This document shows, piece after piece, positions 1 through 9,739 of a stretch of DNA of 64,000 nt (position 1 is the first letter of the stretch; each line of letters opens with the position of its first letter). The notes under the pieces are model-generated. The model saw only the letters and a program-made list of their open reading frames with translations, was not told the DNA's origin and made no database searches. Source of the DNA: Planctomycetaceae bacterium (GTDB lineage Bacteria > Planctomycetota > Planctomycetia > Planctomycetales > Planctomycetaceae); NCBI GenBank assembly GCA_029243145.1, contig JAQWSQ010000071.1, positions 1-64,000 on the forward strand, in the 5' to 3' direction. Position numbers and translations under genes: made by a program.

Positions 1-524
1 GCATCGAACGAGTTTTGATGCTCCGTGGGCATATCAAAATGAGTCCTTTCATAGAGGAATCACCAGATGGCGCAAATGGCGTGCCAAAGTTTATTGCTTC
101 GTGACGCCATGCCGAAGTAAGTCCCATTCGGCTATCGCCCAGCGGCTGATTAAGTGAAATAACAATTCAAGTTCAGAGTATATCCGACGATATCAGCGGA
201 AACGCGCTAGCGTCCGGTTTTAAACGAGCACTTCAATTCGATCTTTGGCAATTAGAATTCAGCATAACGTGCGTGCAAAGCACACCGGAGCATCGCTCCA
301 AGCCTGAAAGTCCCCAAGCCGTTTACAATGCTGAGGGAAATACTTCTTTTGAGGTGTGCATAACCAGAATGTTGCAAACTCAAAGACATCAACAACTTGC
401 TCAAGAGTATCGTCAAGAGTATGGCATTTCGTACTCTTGAGTCGCAGGCTGTTTCAAAACCGCAACACGCACCCAAGGGCCACCCGGACAAGAACCATCG
501 GATCAAGCCGATTCGGCGGGCTGC
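1..524. other. left-edge stretch without a supported gene
   Basis: No gene can be supported here. A + frame open from the left edge to a TGA at 155-157 encodes about 51 mostly basic residues and could be the tail of a gene cut by the window, but it shows no motif. The rest holds only short overlapping frames. It lies downstream of the minus-strand gene that ends at 525. One internal repeat is listed separately. Confidence 0.5.
400..441. repeat. nested direct and inverted repeat
   Basis: TCAAGAGTAT occurs at 401-410 and again at 413-422. Its reverse complement, TACTCTTGA, follows at 432-440. The outer arms (400-409 and 432-441) pair perfectly over 10 bp, and the inner arm (413-421) can pair with the same right arm over a shorter loop, so two alternative hairpins are possible. 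No T-run follows on either strand, so it does not look like an intrinsic terminator. Confidence 0.6.
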
Positions 525-1745
525 TTAATTGTTCTTGACCGCCGAGGTTTTTTGAGTCTCAGGTGGCTTTTGTTGTCGCGGAGCTTTTGCGTATGTGTCC
601 CACTCATCGTGACCAATGACACAGCGGAAGCCGCAATGGAATGAGCCGCTCACTTCGTCACCTTTCATGCGTGCAGACACTCGATAACCGGTGCAATAAT
701 TGTCGTTGCACATGAACGAGCCGCCGCGTTGGACTCGTTTGACATATTGAGGTTCGAGCGGATCATAACTCTCTGCCGGTCCGGGAGGATTTCGTTTTGG
801 GCTGAATCGGTAATAGTCTGGACGGTAATAATCTCCCGTCCATTCCCACACATTGCCCGACATATCGTACAGGCCGTAACCATTGGCGGGAAAACTGGCC
901 ACGGGGGCCGCATGCTTGAAGCCGTCTTCCACTTTTCGTTCAATCGGAAAGACTCCCTGCCACATATTGAACAACCATTTGTCATCCGGGTTTCGTTCGT
1001 TTCCCCAAGGATAGGATTGTGCTTTTAATCCTCCTCGCGCGGCGAATTCCCATTCCGCTTCTGTGGGCAATCTTTTGCCCGCCCATTTACAGTAAGCCAT
1101 GATGTCTTCGTAATTGACATGCACGACGGGATTTTTCTCTTGACCTTCGATGGATGACTCGGGTCCATGAGGATGTCGCCAATCGGCTCCCTGAACCAGC
1201 TTCCATACATGATACGGCCAAAGTGGATCGCTCAAATCAATTTCTGAAGCATCAAAATCGGGATTGAAACAAATGGATCCCGGCTCGAGATTTTCGTCGG
1301 GGATCACCGAAATGTCGGGGACTTGTCTTTTATATTCTTCACGAGAATGTTGCCTCTCGGCGTAAGTGATGTATTGGGTCTCTTCGACGAAACGAGCGAA
1401 TTCTTCGTTGGTCACTTCTGTCGCATCCATGAAGTAGCCGTCCAATTCGACTTCGTGGACAGGGCCTTCGTCCCGTTTGGTCTTGGCCAGTTCATCCTGG
1501 CCACCCATCATGAATGCTCCGCCGGCTATCCAAACCATTCCCGCGGGAGGTTGATGTTTTGTCTCGACGACCAACGGCACTGTTTCATCCGATCCAGGCA
1601 CTTCAACTTGAGACTCCGGTTCGGGTGTTTCGGCTAACGTGGGGGGATCGATCCGTTCGATGCGGTCGGGAAGAGTTGCCACGGCAACAATTCCACCGCA
1701 AATACCGACCGAGAGAACAAGCGCGAGTGTGGGACCACGATTCAT
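525..1745 (-). CDS. formylglycine-generating enzyme (SUMF1 family), membrane-anchored
   Basis: 406 residues. An N-terminal hydrophobic segment (about 7-24) acts as signal anchor, followed by a Glu/Pro-rich linker and the FGE-sulfatase fold from about residue 67 (GMVWIAGGAFMMG) to about 378. Unlike many SUMF1-domain paralogues, it carries the cysteine pair of genuine sulfatase-modifying enzymes: RGGSFMCNDNYC places Cys346 and Cys351 four residues apart, as in human FGE Cys336/Cys341. Family knowledge: the enzyme oxidises the sulfatase active-site Cys in CxPxR to formylglycine, using copper and oxygen. The leader implies it acts outside the cytoplasm. A matching CSPTR sulfatase lies about 9 kb away. 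Start is ATG at 1745. Confidence 0.88.
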   Translation of the reverse strand: MNRGPTLALVLSVGICGGIVAVATLPDRIERIDPPTLAETPEPESQVEVPGSDETVPLVVETKHQPPAGMVWIAGGAFMMGGQDELAKTKRDEGPVHEVELDGYFMDATEVTNEEFARFVEETQYITYAERQHSREEYKRQVPDISVIPDENLEPGSICFNPDFDASEIDLSDPLWPYHVWKLVQGADWRHPHGPESSIEGQEKNPVVHVNYEDIMAYCKWAGKRLPTEAEWEFAARGGLKAQSYPWGNERNPDDKWLFNMWQGVFPIERKVEDGFKHAAPVASFPANGYGLYDMSGNVWEWTGDYYRPDYYRFSPKRNPPGPAESYDPLEPQYVKRVQRGGSFMCNDNYCTGYRVSARMKGDEVSGSFHCGFRCVIGHDEWDTYAKAPRQQKPPETQKTSAVKNN

Positions 1746-1874
1746 GGTAATGAGAATCTGCAGAGTTAATGAGTCAGTCTGTTTGGGGAAGGACCATTTA
1801 TCTTACGCCTGAACGGAAAGAGGATCAAACGGTGTTTTCCCGATGTCCTTTGACATTGCGATAAACTCTAGCGG

Positions 1875-3368
1875 TTATTTGAGTTGTGAGACCGTTTCGA
1901 CGAGTGTGTGAACCATTTTTCCCGATCCGCCACCTTCCTGATGCGGTTTTGAACTTTCCGCAAACGCCGGACCGGCAATGTCGAGATGCACCCAAGGGGT
2001 CTCGTTGACGAAGTTTTCGAGGAACTTGGCTGCGGTGATCGCTCCCCCCCAACGGCCTCCAATGTTTTTGACATCCGCCAAGTCACTCTTCAATAACTCG
2101 TTGTAATCATCGAACATGGGCATCGGCCAGACAGGTTCTCCGCAAGTGTTCGCAGCCGCCTGAACTTTGGCCGCCCATTTGTCATGATTACTGAAGAGTC
2201 CTGTGACGTCTGTTCCCAGCGCTACGACGCAGGCTCCTGTCAGTGTGGCCAGATCGATGATGTAATCGACTTTCCGATCCGCCGCATAACAGAGGACATC
2301 GGCGAGCACCAGTCGCCCTTCTGCGTCAGTATTATGAACTTCGATCGTCTTGCCATTTCGGGCGGTCAAGACATCTCCCAGCTTATAGGCATTTCCGCTG
2401 ACGAGGTTTTCGACCATGCCCATCATGCCGATGACATTGGCTTTGAGTCCGAGTTCTGCGATGGCTGCCATCGCTCCCAAAACTGTCGCCGCACCGGCCA
2501 TGTCACATTTCATTGTGATCATCCCTTGCGATGGCTTGAGTGAATAGCCGCCGCTGTCGAAGGTCACACCTTTGCCGACCAGTGCAATCGTGGGAGCGTT
2601 CGGGCCACCATTGAGATATTCCATGACAATCAGTCTCGGTTCACGATCACTGCCCCGAGCCACGGCCAGTAACGATCCCATTTTTTCATCTTGGAGGCGT
2701 TTCTGATCCCAGATTTCGCAATTCAAATTGCTGAATTCATCGGCAACCTGTCGCGCTCGTTGAGCGAATGATTCGGGATAGATTTCGTCAGGAGTGCGAT
2801 TGACCAATTCGCGGGTTAAGTTGATAGCGTCACCTAGGACTCGACCCCGACCGACGGCTTGTTTTACTTCCGGTTCGACAGATGGTGATTCGATGAGAAA
2901 GGTCACATTTTTGATGGGATATCGATCGGTTTCGGCTTTGTGGAGTGCTTGTCCCGATCCACCAACAATGGTCGACTTCGCCCAGATTTCTGCTTGTGTT
3001 AATAGGTTGACGTCGTGTGTCGCTGAGGAGTTTAATACGATCCCCACAGAACGATATTCTTTATCGGTAATACTGCGAATTGCCGTCATGGTGGCTTTTT
3101 CAAATCCCGCCCGTGTCAGCTTTTCGGGATCTCCAAAACCGACCAGCAACAGTCGGGTCGCGGCAATTCCATCGGCATTCAGTAGTTTGACAACATCGCC
3201 AGATTTTCCAGTGAGATCGCCATTCTCTTTGAGACGAGTCAGTTGCCCGTTGAGGGCATCGTCAATTTTTTGAAGCTGTGGATGAAAATTCGCTTCCTCG
3301 GCAATTGTCACGATCAACCAATTGGTATCAACTTCTGCAGGTGAAATCGGGTCCACTTTGAATGTCAT
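1875..3368 (-). CDS. pepA: leucyl aminopeptidase (M17 family)
   Basis: 497 residues, the usual length for M17 cytosolic aminopeptidases. The C-terminal catalytic domain shows the signature NTDAEGRL at 346-353. The expected two-metal ligands are present: Lys266 and Asp271 in GKGVTFDSGG, Asp289 in KCDMAGA, and Asp348 and Glu350; Arg352 is the second catalytic residue. The N-terminal macro-like domain covers about 1-165. It removes N-terminal residues, preferentially Leu, from peptides in the cytoplasm. No signal peptide is seen. Neighbours on the same strand are FGE downstream (129-bp gap) and the CRTAC1 gene upstream (125-bp gap), so it may be its own unit. Confidence 0.95.
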   Translation of the reverse strand: MTFKVDPISPAEVDTNWLIVTIAEEANFHPQLQKIDDALNGQLTRLKENGDLTGKSGDVVKLLNADGIAATRLLLVGFGDPEKLTRAGFEKATMTAIRSITDKEYRSVGIVLNSSATHDVNLLTQAEIWAKSTIVGGSGQALHKAETDRYPIKNVTFLIESPSVEPEVKQAVGRGRVLGDAINLTRELVNRTPDEIYPESFAQRARQVADEFSNLNCEIWDQKRLQDEKMGSLLAVARGSDREPRLIVMEYLNGGPNAPTIALVGKGVTFDSGGYSLKPSQGMITMKCDMAGAATVLGAMAAIAELGLKANVIGMMGMVENLVSGNAYKLGDVLTARNGKTIEVHNTDAEGRLVLADVLCYAADRKVDYIIDLATLTGACVVALGTDVTGLFSNHDKWAAKVQAAANTCGEPVWPMPMFDDYNELLKSDLADVKNIGGRWGGAITAAKFLENFVNETPWVHLDIAGPAFAESSKPHQEGGGSGKMVHTLVETVSQLK

Positions 3369-3493
3369 CGATGTTTCTTTCTCGATTGGTAGATCGTGAG
3401 GTGACTGTCATCTCTGATGATCGACAGATTGCGCAACATTGTCAATTATGGGCGGAGAGATCGTGTGTATTTTGCCATGACGTTTTCAAATTA

Positions 3494-5323
3494 TTACGGT
3501 TGTTCAACTTCAAGTAACTGGTCAGCCTCGATGTTCTCCAGGATTTGTTCAGTTCCATCGGGCCAGCGAATCGTGAGTCGTTCTACGAGATCGGCATCGC
3601 CCAATCCGAATGTGACCGGTAATTCCATTTGCGAAAGATAGCCGCGAGTTGGCGAAACGGTGCGGAATTGTTGCCGGCCTTTGGTGGACATCGTGATTGT
3701 TGCCCCGATGCCTGCGAGGTTTTGTCCGTTTCCGGTCAGTTTGACGCGTAGCCAATGGTGATTGAGTTGTTGATCATTTCGTATCAAGCGGGCCGGTTGT
3801 CCCGTTGCCGTGAGTACCAAGTCGAGATCGCCATCGTTGTCGATGTCGGCATAGGCGGCACCTCGACCGACGAGAGGTTTTAAGAAATCATCCCCGGTTT
3901 TATTCGCGGGAAGTGCGACGAACTCCGTTTCGTTTTCAGGCCCTGAGTTCCAGAAGAGTTGGGGAGCCTGTTCGTAAGTTTGACTGGCCTGTACCTTATT
4001 GATCTGTTCTTCGAGATGTCCGTTTGTCTGTAATAAGTCGAGCCGACCATCGAGATCGGCATCGAAAAACAGCACACTGAATGAGAGTTGCATGCGGGTG
4101 TTGGAACCGAGCCCGTTCGAGACTGCTTCGTCATAAAATTGTAAGTTGTTGTCGCGAGTTACGTAGAGTGCCGTCATTTCATTCGCGAAGTTACCAATCG
4201 CCACCCCAATGGTCGGGTCGTTTCGGAAATGGGAGGTGTCTATTCCCATGGCACCGCGGGCGGCTCCTTGCAGATCAAACGCGACTCCGGCAAGAGTGGC
4301 CATCTCCACGAAGCGACCGTCTCCCTGATTGACAAAGAGGAAGTTCTGGACGGTGTCGTTCGAAACAAAAATATCGAGATCCTCATCCGTATCAAAATCT
4401 TCGAAGACCACACCCAACGATTTTGCGAGAGGCGTTTGCGTCGCGGGATTCAGAACGCGTAATCCGGCAGAATCTGAAACATCGATAAATTTTCCTCGCC
4501 CATCATTTCGATAGAGCGAAGGGAAGGTTCCTTCAAAATTTTGCGGTCGTCCATAAGCAGGGATGTTACCTAGAATTGTAAATTCCTGCGAAAGATCGAA
4601 GTCACGCGACCAGACGACATAGTGGGCAACGAACAAATCGAGGTCGCCATCTCGGTCGTAATCGAACCAGCCGGAAGAAGTGCTCCAACTCTCGGGCTCA
4701 CCACCGACGCCCGCCTGCTCGGTCACATCGACAAATTTGCCTTCGTCATTCCGTAACAGTCGATCTTCGCCGAGACACGAAATAAACAGGTCCACCCATC
4801 CATCGGCATCGAAATCGCCGCAGGCGACGCCCATGCCATACAAAGAAATATCGAGCCCGGCGAGAGACGTGACATCGGTGAAGTTTCCCGAACCGTCGTT
4901 CGCGTAGAGTTTCATCGTGGCAATGGACGATTCGTTTTGATCGGCCCAAGGCCAGCGTTGGGAGTTGATGAAAATCAGGTCCTGATCTCGGTCGTTATCG
5001 AAATCAAAAAAAGCACACCCTCCTCCCATTGTTTCTGGTAGTAATTTCTCGCCGGCTGCTCCATTCTGGTGGAGGAAATCGATCCCCGCGGATTTTGTGA
5101 TATCGGTCCACCGAATTTCCGGGAGCTTAATGTCTTCCGCTTCAGCAATGGAGGGAAGCTTGGTCGGGGTGTTGTCGATTTCGATCAATTCTTCCATTGG
5201 TTTCAGGTATTGAAACGCAAGAAATCCACCGATCCCCAGAACGGCAAAGACAATCAACGATCCCACAAACACGGTACCAATGATGGCATCGTCTTGTTCT
5301 GGTTGTTGATGAGTGTCGTTCAT
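3494..5323 (-). CDS. CRTAC1 family protein (FG-GAP/VCBS repeats plus ASPIC/UnbV domain)
   Basis: 609 residues. A single membrane segment (about 14-38) is followed by a large extracytoplasmic part. At least six acidic calcium-binding FG-GAP/VCBS motifs are visible, including DFDNDRDQD (107-115), DFDADGWVD (170-178), DYDRDGDLD (221-229), DFDTDEDLD (309-317), DADLDGRLD (421-429) and DIDNDGDLD (493-501); these should build a beta-propeller. Residues about 525-607 form an ASPIC/UnbV domain (GRQQFRTVSPTRGY...FGLG). The start codon overlaps the stop of the upstream cytochrome gene (ATGA), so the two are translationally coupled. The precise molecular function of the family is not established. Confidence 0.9.
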   Translation of the reverse strand: MNDTHQQPEQDDAIIGTVFVGSLIVFAVLGIGGFLAFQYLKPMEELIEIDNTPTKLPSIAEAEDIKLPEIRWTDITKSAGIDFLHQNGAAGEKLLPETMGGGCAFFDFDNDRDQDLIFINSQRWPWADQNESSIATMKLYANDGSGNFTDVTSLAGLDISLYGMGVACGDFDADGWVDLFISCLGEDRLLRNDEGKFVDVTEQAGVGGEPESWSTSSGWFDYDRDGDLDLFVAHYVVWSRDFDLSQEFTILGNIPAYGRPQNFEGTFPSLYRNDGRGKFIDVSDSAGLRVLNPATQTPLAKSLGVVFEDFDTDEDLDIFVSNDTVQNFLFVNQGDGRFVEMATLAGVAFDLQGAARGAMGIDTSHFRNDPTIGVAIGNFANEMTALYVTRDNNLQFYDEAVSNGLGSNTRMQLSFSVLFFDADLDGRLDLLQTNGHLEEQINKVQASQTYEQAPQLFWNSGPENETEFVALPANKTGDDFLKPLVGRGAAYADIDNDGDLDLVLTATGQPARLIRNDQQLNHHWLRVKLTGNGQNLAGIGATITMSTKGRQQFRTVSPTRGYLSQMELPVTFGLGDADLVERLTIRWPDGTEQILENIEADQLLEVEQP

Positions 5324-8163
5324 GGTGAATTTTCTTCAATATTGGAAGTAGAATCTTTTGTGCGATTTGTTAAACCCGAAGCTTCCGCTCGTTGCAACGG
5401 ATAAATGACGAGTGGTTCGGAGGCATGATTGGCGGCAGGATACTTCTCGCGGGCAAGCCGAATGGACCGGCTTTGAGCCGTATCATCGTCTTTATATTTC
5501 TGATGAAGCGTTTTGTGCTCCTCGGCACGTTCTGGTTTTTCCAGACGATCATAAATTTGTCCAAGATTGTAATGAGCCGAGACATTTTCTGAGTCGATCA
5601 CTAATGCCTTCTCAAATTCGATCGCGGCCTGGTGCAGTAGTTCGTTCCGATCCTCTTTCCTTTCGTTTGTCCGAATCTGTTGGGCACGATCAAACAGTGT
5701 CTGTCCGAGTAAGTTGATGACACGGTAATCGCGACTGAAATCGAATCCATGAGCAATGCGTTCTTCTGTCACTCCATAAAGTACGCTGCGGAAGTTTTCT
5801 TCGGCTTCGTTGAGTCGCAGTTGCTCTCGATTGATCAAACCGCTCAACCAGGAGAGTGTCCATTCGGGTGCGGCGGGATCGTCATATTTGGAGGCGCGGA
5901 CAATCGCTGCTGCGGCTTCGTCGGTTCGGCCTCCTTCCCGATGGAGGACTCTCGCAAGATTTAATGGCCCGTCGTATCGTCCCAGTTCTTCGACTTTACG
6001 AAATGCGGCTTCGGCTTGTTTGAGTTCCGCTTTGCCTTCGAGAAACAGGCCGATGCCGTAATCGTTCCAGCGTTGCCAAAGTGGGATTTTACGATCAGGT
6101 GTGACTGCGGGAATCGGAGCGCCTTCCACAGGCAAAGTTATAGAATCCTCGGCAAGTGTGAGGATCGGAAGATCGTCCGTCCGGTCGTTTTTGGTCTCGG
6201 CTTTAATGATGTCGAGATACTCGCGATCGAACTTACGGTAGTTTAGCTTGATGTTGATTTCGAGTGGTTGGTCGAGATTATCAGGCAGGGTGAATCCATA
6301 ATGGACAACTTGTCCGGCACCGGGAGGAATCTGGTGATTGTACAAGGGAGTAAAGATATCTTCTGCGTTACGGCGGTTAATCCGATTCCCGTCTTTATCG
6401 AGCATGAAGACATTCACGAAGTGAGACCAACGATCCACTTCACCGCGTTCGTCGAGAGCCCCGCTGCGACCAATCACGCGATCACCACTTTTCAAAGTCA
6501 CTTCCAGCCAGACTTCGTTCGAGTCGGCGGTCCCTTGCGTGAAGAGATGCCCCAATTTCAATGTGCGGATCACAGTTTCCAGCAGATAACTTTGCCCCGG
6601 TTTGAGTGTTGGGATTTCTGGACGAAGTGGTGCGATCAATTCATCATCGACGTTGCCGCCCGTCTTGATTCCAAAGATATCGACTCGCATGGTGTCGGCA
6701 AGAAATTCGCGATGCGCTTCGATCATTTTTTCGGGAGCATCGACCAGATGTAAGATTCCGGTGTTGCCCGCTGCGAATTGGTGATTGTGGATCATCAGTC
6801 GGTCATCGCCGTCCACTAACTTTCGAGCTCCAAAGTCATTCGAAACTTCCGGTGCCATATGGCATTTGTTGCAGTTATCAAAGGCGTTGGGAGGGTAATA
6901 AAAGCTGGACGCACCATGTCCTGAAACACCAGAAAGTAGCCAGGCATCGTAATGATTTTGGCCGCGAAGAAAATCCTTGTAGCCGGTGACTGCTTTGGGC
7001 AGATGGACTTTATGACACGTCGAACAAAACTCTGCCGAGCTGTGAAAGTCTTTCAGGAATGTTTTTTTATGGAAGGCCGGTTTGGCTTTGACGAGTTGTT
7101 CGTTGAGCCATTGCAGAGTTTCGTTTTGGCTGAATGCGAACGGATAATGGAGCGGTTCTTCAATCGTGTAGTCAGCATTACCGCGATTAGAATTGACATT
7201 GGAAATGGCATGGCAGGAAGTGCAAGTGATCCCGGCTTGTGCGGTCGGATGATGGACATCATCAAAGTTGGGATCGTCAAAAGCTCCACTGAAAAAGGGA
7301 ACCGGGTCGTGACAACCGGCACACCAGCGCGACGCACGCACATGACCGTCCCGTTTGAGACTCACTTCGCGAGTCTCCCGAATGGAAGTCAGATAAGCGG
7401 GGTTATTGAACGAACTGAAGTGATGGGCGCTATGAAACCACCCTTTGTAGGCATCTTCATGACATTTCAGGCAATACTGGTCGTTGTCCAGAACTGCGGC
7501 GGGGATGAAGTCTCCACTGGCTGTTCTCGCCAGTGATGGCTCAAAATATTTGACTCCCTCATCCGGTCCGATGCTGTTCCATTCACGCGGATCGGAAGTA
7601 TGAAAGGCCATCATGCTCCCCACGGCGACCGTCACGATGGCTCCATAGGCGAGTCCCAGCTTCCAGCGAATCTTTTGACCGACCAGCCTGTGGAGCCAAT
7701 ACAACCACCCGCTGACAAACGGTAATCCCACATGCAACCAATAAACCATGTCCCGAGAACCGGGATCACGAAGCTCGAGATCACCGATGCGTACCAATAA
7801 TAATCCACTGATCAGAACCAGCGAACTGACGATTAGTAGTGCATACCCAACGCGAATCGCCCGTTTATTTTTGCGTTTGCGAGATGTCAGCATATGGGTG
7901 AGGCCAAACGCAACAAACGGCACCAGCAGAATCAGCCCCAACACGACATGTCCCAGGAACATAAACAGATAGAACTGATTTTGATACGTTTGTTCGCGCG
8001 ACCATTCCATTAATGTGATGGCGGCGAGATAGAGAGAATTGGCTCCTAACAACGCGACCAGAAAAAAGACAATATTCAATAAAACTTTTAATCGCGGACC
8101 GATGGCAGGAACATATTTCCTGACGGGTCGCGAAGAGGATTTCTCTTCGGAAGAATTCGACAT
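5320..8163 (-). CDS. membrane multiheme cytochrome c with C-terminal TPR repeats
   Basis: 947 residues from ATG 8163 (a TTG six codons upstream is the alternative). Four or five transmembrane segments (about 24-190) precede an extracytoplasmic region with five heme-c motifs, CLKCH (231), CAGCH (281), CTSCH (314), CSTCH (380) and CNKCH (431), in the style of cytochrome c554/NrfA-like multiheme domains. A beta-rich segment follows (about 490-660), then TPR-like helices (about 695-890, for example HYNLGQIYDRLEKPERAEEH). The role is probably electron transfer at the membrane; the electron donor and acceptor cannot be read from sequence. Its 3' end overlaps the CRTAC1 gene by 4 bp, so the two products likely work together. 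Confidence 0.88.
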   Translation of the reverse strand: MSNSSEEKSSSRPVRKYVPAIGPRLKVLLNIVFFLVALLGANSLYLAAITLMEWSREQTYQNQFYLFMFLGHVVLGLILLVPFVAFGLTHMLTSRKRKNKRAIRVGYALLIVSSLVLISGLLLVRIGDLELRDPGSRDMVYWLHVGLPFVSGWLYWLHRLVGQKIRWKLGLAYGAIVTVAVGSMMAFHTSDPREWNSIGPDEGVKYFEPSLARTASGDFIPAAVLDNDQYCLKCHEDAYKGWFHSAHHFSSFNNPAYLTSIRETREVSLKRDGHVRASRWCAGCHDPVPFFSGAFDDPNFDDVHHPTAQAGITCTSCHAISNVNSNRGNADYTIEEPLHYPFAFSQNETLQWLNEQLVKAKPAFHKKTFLKDFHSSAEFCSTCHKVHLPKAVTGYKDFLRGQNHYDAWLLSGVSGHGASSFYYPPNAFDNCNKCHMAPEVSNDFGARKLVDGDDRLMIHNHQFAAGNTGILHLVDAPEKMIEAHREFLADTMRVDIFGIKTGGNVDDELIAPLRPEIPTLKPGQSYLLETVIRTLKLGHLFTQGTADSNEVWLEVTLKSGDRVIGRSGALDERGEVDRWSHFVNVFMLDKDGNRINRRNAEDIFTPLYNHQIPPGAGQVVHYGFTLPDNLDQPLEINIKLNYRKFDREYLDIIKAETKNDRTDDLPILTLAEDSITLPVEGAPIPAVTPDRKIPLWQRWNDYGIGLFLEGKAELKQAEAAFRKVEELGRYDGPLNLARVLHREGGRTDEAAAAIVRASKYDDPAAPEWTLSWLSGLINREQLRLNEAEENFRSVLYGVTEERIAHGFDFSRDYRVINLLGQTLFDRAQQIRTNERKEDRNELLHQAAIEFEKALVIDSENVSAHYNLGQIYDRLEKPERAEEHKTLHQKYKDDDTAQSRSIRLAREKYPAANHASEPLVIYPLQRAEASGLTNRTKDSTSNIEENSP

Positions 8164-8235
8164 CAGAATCACTTTCGTCAATACAGGATGTCCGGTGAGA
8201 CTCGATGAAGAATCAGCCGGAGAATAATCTGTCGA

Positions 8236-8661
8236 TCAGACGAAAGAGGCTTGGGGTGGTTTGTCGAGAGCAGCGATGAAGGGTGATGTTGGAGGTTGAT
8301 CATCACCCGGTCGATGAGTGGCAGGACTGGGAGTGGGTGAGTCTTTCCATGAACCATGAATTTCGTGAGAGAGGCGTATGTCTTCCAGAATGCGAGAATC
8401 TAAAGACGTTGCCGGGTCGATGGGAAGTTGGTCGCGTGATCGACAATTTCCGCTCGCACAAGGCGTGGGTTCAACCGGATGTTGGTGATCAAGATGCGAC
8501 TTTGTCTGATCTGTCTCAGCGAGAGAAACGGGCATTCCTTTGACATGCAGATAGTCACCACAAGAAGCGTCTGCTGATGACGCTCCTGCGCAACAAATCA
8601 GAGCGACTGTGAAGCACAGTCGCCAGTTTGAAAGACCAATTGTTGAGTACCAAAATCGCAT
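8236..8661 (-). CDS. small secreted hypothetical protein
   Basis: 141 residues. An N-terminal hydrophobic stretch (about 14-32, ending ASSADA) looks like a signal peptide. The mature part is Pro-rich, with cysteines in CGDYLHV and in TPCASGNC and a few His residues, and has no recognised domain. It lies 72 bp upstream of the cytochrome gene on the same strand and is probably the first gene of the operon. The CGDYL pattern after the signal peptide resembles short conserved secreted proteins of planctomycetes as I recall them; no function is known. Confidence 0.7.
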   Translation of the reverse strand: MRFWYSTIGLSNWRLCFTVALICCAGASSADASCGDYLHVKGMPVSLAETDQTKSHLDHQHPVEPTPCASGNCRSRDQLPIDPATSLDSRILEDIRLSHEIHGSWKDSPTPSPATHRPGDDQPPTSPFIAALDKPPQASFV

Positions 8662-8758
8662 TCAGAATTCGATAATAAGGTGATAACTACAATTACTTCA
8701 ACATACGCTCTGTCTTCTGAAACAGTCAAGAAAATCTCGAAAGTCCCGGCTAGATATC

Positions 8759-9721
8759 TTAAGAACTTGCTTTGTATCTGAGATTCCAACCGGGTTCTGT
8801 GGTTGGCTGTTCACCGGTCGATTCGGTCATTTTTCCGTACAGTTCCGGGCGACGAGCGCGGATGTAACGTCGACCGCCCGATTGTTCGATTTTTTCAGGA
8901 GTACACACAGCAGTGACGACATCATCACCCAGCCGACGACATTCGGCAATCACCTCACCGAACGGATCGAGAATCATAGATTGTCCATTACGGACTTCGC
9001 CATCATCGAGCCCCACGGGATTCGTGAAAACCGCATAGACTCCATTCTCATACGCGCGGGCCGGTAACCAACGCATCAACCAGCCACGACCTTTCGGCCC
9101 GTCGAATTCCTGTCGCAACCGGACAGGATCGTGAGCCCGATTTTTCCAAAGTTCGGGGTCAACGGTTCCGCGGCCCGGCATGACGGACGGCAAACAGCCC
9201 GTCACATGTGGCATGAAAATTACATCGGCTCCCAGGAGTGTTGTCATACGGACGTTCTCGGGGAGATTGTTGTCATAACAAATCAGCATGCCAAACTTGC
9301 ACCCCGACCATTCGAAGACGACATATTCCTCTCCCGATGAGAGATGAGGATTCACGAATGCATGTAATTTGCGGAAGCGTGCGAGGATGCCATCTTTGGT
9401 GACGAAGACATAGGTGTTGAAAATCTGATCGCCGTCCCGTTCGAAGAGTCCCGCAGTGATTGGACGATCAAACTCTCGGGAAATGTCGATTAGCGACTTG
9501 AGACTCGCGCTGTCATCAAGCGGTTCGGCGAGATCGAGCAGTTGTTCTTTGCCGAACGTCTGTGTGAACGAGTAGCCGTGAAGCGAGCATTCGTGAAAAC
9601 TGACGATTTCCGCATCTTGTTCGACGGCTGCCGCGGTCAATTTGTAAATGCGGGACAGATTGTATTCGGGATCTGCGTTTTTGTGTTCAAACTGAGCGGC
9701 TGCAATGCGAATCTGTCTCAT
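8759..9721 (-). CDS. carbon-nitrogen hydrolase (nitrilase superfamily)
   Basis: 320 residues, with the Glu-Lys-Cys catalytic triad of the superfamily visible as Glu44 (SFHECSLHG), Lys118 (RFRKLHAF) and Cys148 (GMLICYDNNLPE). The length and the Asp/Asn after the catalytic Cys suit the amidase/beta-ureidopropionase-like branches rather than true nitrilases; the substrate cannot be named. It is cytoplasmic, without signal peptide. The ferredoxin gene ends 18 bp upstream on the same strand, so both may be cotranscribed. Confidence 0.9.
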   Translation of the reverse strand: MRQIRIAAAQFEHKNADPEYNLSRIYKLTAAAVEQDAEIVSFHECSLHGYSFTQTFGKEQLLDLAEPLDDSASLKSLIDISREFDRPITAGLFERDGDQIFNTYVFVTKDGILARFRKLHAFVNPHLSSGEEYVVFEWSGCKFGMLICYDNNLPENVRMTTLLGADVIFMPHVTGCLPSVMPGRGTVDPELWKNRAHDPVRLRQEFDGPKGRGWLMRWLPARAYENGVYAVFTNPVGLDDGEVRNGQSMILDPFGEVIAECRRLGDDVVTAVCTPEKIEQSGGRRYIRARRPELYGKMTESTGEQPTTEPGWNLRYKASS

Positions 9722-9739
9722 GCTGCCGATCTTTCGTCA

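Noticed and set aside
252-506. 84-codon minus-strand frame at the left edge
   Set aside because: No recognisable domain and odd composition; it could be a decayed gene but nothing supports it.
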